A DNA stretch of 64,000 nt. Origin: Pyrus communis. Lineage: Eukaryota > Streptophyta > Magnoliopsida > Rosales > Rosaceae. Position 1 is the first letter of the stretch, and each line of letters begins with the position of its first letter. The DNA is taken from assembly GCF_963583255.1 (NCBI RefSeq), contig NC_084817.1:16250121-16314120 (forward strand), read 5' to 3'. Positions 60,237 to 64,000 of the stretch are shown in pieces. Made by a program: the position numbers and the translations under genes. The notes beneath the pieces were generated by a model. It was not told the DNA's origin. It saw only the letters and a program-made list of their open reading frames with translations, and made no database searches.

Positions 60237-60510
60237 ATTAGTCTATGACTTGTAATAATATATAACCATTTCTTTTAACCATGACCCCGTTACCTTATGC
60301 ATGTGCAAATCACACCGGCCCCTAAATGAACACGCGAAATTCAAAAATATTAATCAAAACGATCACACGAAATTCAAAAATAGGAATGAGTGGTCTTTCC
60401 CATTCTTTTATTTCATCTTCCAAGCACGAGACTCAATTATAAATGACCCGCATCACAAATGAGTTGCTAGAAATATGCAAAAAAGAATCATGAAAAATAA
60501 AAAAGAGGTA

Positions 60511-60574
60511 GGGGAGGCAACACGAGCACTTCCCAAGAGGCAACACGAGCAAGTGAGTTGGTATGATTGCATCC
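60511..60574 (-). pseudogene. 5S rRNA-like copy 3, internally deleted
   Basis: Both 5S ends are present, but about half of the middle is missing. The words caacacgag occur twice (60518 and 60541), suggesting slippage at the deletion. Confidence 0.8.
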
Positions 60575-60864
60575 GTTAGTCTATGACCTGTAATTGTGTA
60601 TAACCATTTCTATGAACCATGACCCCGGAACCTTTTGCATGCGTAAATCATACCGGCCCCCAAACGACCATGTGAAATTCCAAAATATTAATCAAAACAA
60701 TCACACAAAATTCAAAAATAGGAATTCAGAGTCCTTTCCATTCTTTTCCTTCATCTCCTAAGCATGAGACTTGGTTATAAACGACGTACTCCACAAATAC
60801 GAAGCAAGAAAGACGCCAAAAAAAAAGAACTATGAAACATTAAAAAGAGGTTCCCGGGGGGGGG

Positions 60865-60982
60865 GGATGCAACACGAGGACTTCCTAGGAGGTTAGCCAT
60901 CCTAGTGCAACTCTCGTCCAAACTCGCTTGACTTCGAAGTTCTTATGGGATTTGAGGTATGTGGGCTGGTACAATTGCATCC
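60865..60982 (-). rRNA. 5S rRNA-like copy 4 (degenerate)
   Basis: About 118 nt, preceded on the plus strand by an unusual run of G (60856-60866). Confidence 0.8.
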
Positions 60983-61230
60983 GTTAGTCTATGACTTGTA
61001 ATTGTATATAACCATTTCTTTAAACCATGACCCTACAACCTCAGGCACATGCAAATCACACCGGCCCCCAAACGATTACATGAAATTCAAAAATAGGAAT
61101 TTAGAGTCTTTCCCATTCTTTTCTTTCATCTCTCAATTACGAAACTCGGTTATAAACGACCCACGCAACAAATAAGCCGCTAGAAATATGCAAAAAAGAA
61201 TTATGAAAAATAAAATAAAAAGGAGGTGGG

Positions 61231-61277
61231 AGGATGCAACACGAAGACTTCCAAGGAGATCACCCATCCTAGTACTA
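61231..61277 (-). pseudogene. 5S rRNA-like copy 5, truncated
   Basis: Only the 3' 47 nt of 5S remain (aggatgcaac to agtactat). The sequence then jumps back into spacer, giving a short partial unit before copy 6. Confidence 0.8.
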
Positions 61278-61316
61278 TACGCGAAAAACAATTATGTAAA
61301 ATAAAAAAGAGGTGGG

Positions 61317-61433
61317 GGCACGCAACACGAGGACTTCCAAGGAAGTCACCCATCTTAGTACTACTCTTGCCCAAACTAGCTTGACTTCGAAATTCTGATG
61401 AGATCCCGTGCATGTGAGTTGGTATGATCCAAC
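61317..61433 (-). rRNA. 5S rRNA-like copy 6 (degenerate)
   Basis: About 117 nt. The 5' end (ggtatgatccaactg) has lost the usual gatcgcatcc sequence. Confidence 0.78.
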
Positions 61434-61737
61434 TGTTAATGTATAACTTGTAATTGTATATAACCATTTCTCTTAACCATGACCTTGTAACCTTATGCAT
61501 GTGCAAATCACACCGGCCCAAAACTATCACTCGAAATTCAAAAAATAGAATTAATAGTCTTTCCCATTGTTTTCTTTCATCTTCCAAGCATGAGACTCGG
61601 TTATAAACGACGTGCGCCACAAGTAAGCAGCTAGAAATACCCCCCAAGCACGAGACTCGGTTATCCACGATGCGCACCACAAATAAGCCTCCAGAAATAC
61701 ACATAAAAGAATTATGAAAAGTAAAAAAGACGTGGGA

Positions 61738-61855
61738 GGATGCAACACGAAGATTTCTGAGAAGGTCACGCATCCTAGTACTGCTCTCACCCAAACTCGC
61801 TTGACGTTGGAGTTCTGATGGGATCTAGTGCATGTGACCTGGTATGATCGCATCC
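61738..61855 (-). rRNA. 5S rRNA-like copy 7
   Basis: About 118 nt and among the best-conserved copies, including the intact 5' end gatcgcatcc. A TATATA lies 28 bp upstream on the minus strand (about 61878-61883). Confidence 0.83.
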
Positions 61856-62132
61856 GTTAGTCTATGACTTGTAATTGTATATAACCATTTCTTTGAACCA
61901 TGACTTTGCAACCTTAGGCACATGTAAACCACACAGGCCCCAAAACAATCAAGCAAAATTCAAAAATATAAATCAAAACAATCACATGAAATTCAAAAAT
62001 AGAAATTCAGAGTCTTTCCCATTCTTTTCTTTCATCTCTCAAGTATGAGACTTGGTTATAAATGACGCACGCAACAAATAAGCCACTAGAAATACGCAAA
62101 CAAGAATTACAAAAAATAAAAAAGAGGTGGGA

Positions 62133-62250
62133 GGATGCAACACAAAGACTTCCAAGGAGATCACCCATCCTAGTACTTCTCTCGCCCAAACTCGATTAAG
62201 TTCGGACTTCTGAAGGGATTCGGTGCATGTGAGTTGGTATGATCGCATCC
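62133..62250 (-). rRNA. 5S rRNA-like copy 8
   Basis: About 118 nt with both ends intact (ggatgcaac; gatcgcatcc). The upstream TATA is weakened (tatagga). Confidence 0.83.
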
Positions 62251-62502
62251 GTTAGTCTATGACTTGTAATTGTATAGGATCATTTCTTTAGCCCGGAACC
62301 TGTAACTTTTATACATGTGCAAATAACAACGGCCTAAAATGATCACACAAATTCAAAAATATTAATCTAGACGATCCCACAAAAATTAAAAAATAAAATT
62401 AATAGTCTTTCCCATTCTTTTCTTTCATCTTCCATGCACGAAACTCGGTAAGAAACGATGAGCACCATAAATAAAATTATGAAAAATAAAAAAGAGGTGG
62501 GG

Positions 62503-62620
62503 GCATGCAACACAAGGACTTCTGAGGAGGTCACTCATCTGAGAACTACTCTCGCCCAAACTCGCTTGACTTCGGAGTTCTGATGGTATTCAGTGCATGT
62601 GAGTTGGTGTGATTGCATTA
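62503..62620 (-). rRNA. 5S rRNA-like copy 9 (degenerate)
   Basis: About 118 nt. The 5' end reads gattgcatta, and the middle has tcatctgagaactac where 5S has ccatcctagtactac. Confidence 0.78.
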
Positions 62621-62924
62621 GTTAGTCTATGACTTGAAATTGTATATAACTATTTCTTGGGCCATGGGCCCATAAACTTTAGGGGCACTTTGATTCAGGT
62701 CCAAAAAATTCAGCTGTTTTTGAATTGGGTCCAATTTTATTTCATTTTCTATTACACCTATTTTGCCCCTGGAATTTTTTTTTTTTTTAATTCTTTAAAT
62801 TTGAATTCTTTAACATTTTAATCTTCAAATACCTTTATCTACCCGTTTTTTAATTAAAAAGACATTATTTCAAATCTTATAAGTTTATCAAAGCTTAAAA
62901 GAAACATTGCTAGAGGTAGATAAC

Positions 62925-63210
62925 AAATTTGTGATGTAGGTAGAATCTATGATAGAGGTAGCCTATGAACAAAAACCTATTGTATAGATAGATAATACAA
63001 AATAATATATGATACAGATAGACTATGAACAATACCTATTGTATAGATAGATAATACAAAATAATCTATGATACAGATAGACTATGAACAATACCTATTG
63101 TATAGGTAGATAACACAGTTAATTTGTGATATATAGGTAGATAAACACAATTAATCTTATATAGATTATCAACAAAATATGTAATATATAGGTAGATAAA
63201 TACAATTCAT
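62925..63210. repeat. Imperfect ~59-bp tandem repeats
   Basis: Units containing gatacagatagactatgaa and cctattgtatagatagata repeat three times or more inside the transposon, decaying into shorter 'ataggtagataa' words. Confidence 0.8.
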
Positions 63211-63359
63211 GATACAGGCACAGTATAATATAAAAAGATAAATAAATAAATAAAGGACAAGTGATATAGGTAGATAAAAACCAAAAACAAAATCGTGAAG
63301 AAAAATGATATTGAGGGAGGAAACACTAGAGAAAATGCTAATTCGATAGAACTTCAAAG

Positions 63360-63360
<1 letters not shown>

Positions 63361-63398
<38 letters not shown>
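63361..63398. repeat. AT dinucleotide microsatellite
   Basis: A run of alternating TA inside the transposon. Confidence 0.9.
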
Positions 63399-63399
<1 letters not shown>

Positions 63400-64000
63400 A
63401 CGAAGAACCCAAAACACAAGATTGACTAATACAATTTTTTTTTTTTTAAAGAAACCAATCAAATGTATATTGATCATCCTTATTAAAGGAGGAGCAAAAG
63501 AATAATATTATGGTAGAAGACTACTGGGAAAAATAACAGAGGAAGAGAAAGATATTGTGAGGGAGAAACAAGAAAAGAGAAATGAACGATTTGGGGAAGG
63601 AGAAGAAAAAAAAGGAGATTTATATCCCTAATCCTATAATTAAGGATACGATTAACATTAATCACAAACTTAAAAAAAACAGTAATTACTTAATTGGTCA
63701 ATTTAAGGGTAAATTTGGCAAGAGAATACAAATAAGCTTACGTGGACAATGAATCACTGGACCTAACCTAAAAATTAAATAAAATTGGACTATAACTAAT
63801 AATGGCTCATAAAATTGGACTCATATTAAGTTTCCCCTAAACTTTATGCATGTGCAAATCACACCGGCCTAAAACAAACACAGGAAATTCGAAAATAGTA
63901 ATGAAGACAATCCCACGAAATTGAAAAAATAGAATTAATAGTCTTTCCATGTGAAACCCCATCCCTAATTTGTTGTATTTTTATATTGTCAGACTTTTGA

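Larger units (their letters stand above)
62682..63837. mobile_element. DNA transposon in the 5S array (9-bp TSD, Mutator-like)
   Basis: A 1156-bp element flanked by the perfect 9-bp direct repeat TAAACTTTA (62673-62681 and 63838-63846). The ends are imperfect inverted repeats: GGGGCACTTTGATTCAGG against GGGGAAACTTAATATGAG on the other strand. Nine-base TSDs are typical of Mutator-like elements. Removing it rejoins a normal 5S spacer word (cataaactttatgcatgtg). It is AT-rich, with no transposase; the minus ORF of 102 codons crosses an AT repeat. Confidence 0.85.
59324..64000 (-). repeat. Tandem array of degenerate 5S rDNA units
   Basis: At least nine 5S-like segments on the minus strand are separated by related spacers, with a period of about 370-450 bp. 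Each spacer repeats the same words (atgcatgtgcaaatcacaccgg, then cgaaattcaaaaatattaa, then gagactcggttataaac, shown in parts). The array is interrupted by a DNA transposon (62682-63837), after which spacer sequence resumes (63838 to about 63950). It probably continues beyond the window. On the minus strand, most units keep TATATA about 28 bp upstream of the 5S start, C at -1, and a T-run (TTTTTTATTTTT) after the 3' end, as in real plant 5S genes. Confidence 0.9.

Noticed and set aside
61201..61853. Minus-strand ORFs of 197 and 100 codons as a protein-coding gene
   Set aside because: They cross several 5S-like segments and spacers and repeat the same peptides (for example SSTRMGDLLGS types) because the DNA is tandem.
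59324..62672. Cassandra-type TRIM retrotransposons (which carry 5S sequence in their LTRs)
   Set aside because: The units are in regular tandem with one spacer type, keep an upstream TATATA at about -28 and a downstream T-run, and show no Met-tRNA PBS or LTR/internal structure. A 5S rDNA origin fits better, though a family search would settle it.

Overview
This window is repeat-rich nuclear DNA from a flowering plant. A Rosaceae source (apple/pear type) is the best guess, because the one recognisable housekeeping gene is a profilin very like the Mal d 4/Pru p 4 type and the repeats are familiar rosid ones. The genus is inference. There are no bacterial operons, no CRISPR arrays and no long intron-less genes. 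Almost all long ORFs are transposon remnants or low-complexity sequence.

Layout. (1) 1-1670: AT-rich DNA with no gene recognised. (2) 1671-12300: a ~3.34-kb segment present twice (1671-5014 and 8375-11709), nearly identical. The copies are separated by the 3' end of a Ty3/gypsy-type element (internal 5028-5791, LTR 5792-8374). Copy 2 carries a complete hAT-like MITE (11547-12279, 8-bp TSD); copy 1 breaks inside that MITE. (3) 12288-22516: degraded Ty1-copia LTRs and RT, and a minus-strand solo LTR (14588-18897) split by a plus-strand solo LTR (16050-18427, TSD CAAGG). (4) 22950-36141: a three-exon profilin gene with an in-frame stop in exon 1. Its intron 2 has grown to about 12.4 kb through a solo LTR (24602-35793, TSD CCCCT), itself split by a complete 9.3-kb non-autonomous LTR element (26015-35335, TSD TGTGT; LTRs of 2599 bp with one difference noticed). 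That element has a tRNA-Asp-type primer binding site, no gag-pol, and a 234-codon antisense ORF. (5) 38098-52648: minus-strand Ty1-copia fossils (gag, integrase, RT, RNase H, LTRs) interrupted by an Athila-like remnant (39803-43880), a solo LTR (45162-47269, TSD ATAGG) and another LTR-like insertion (48398-50248, TSD ACACA). (6) 53898-54927: a two-exon OXS3-like gene, the only host gene here that looks intact. (7) 55340-58860: a possible PIF/Harbinger fragment and an internally deleted Ty1-copia element. (8) 59324-64000: a degenerate tandem array of 5S rDNA units on the minus strand, invaded by a 1156-bp DNA transposon with a 9-bp TSD.

The LTR family starting TGATAGGAGC and ending near GCATCA occurs at least seven times, mostly as solo LTRs, so insertion, LTR-LTR recombination and nesting account for most of the window. 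Repeat boundaries were placed by eye from TSDs, TG..CA ends, PBS and PPT. Percent identities were not computed.
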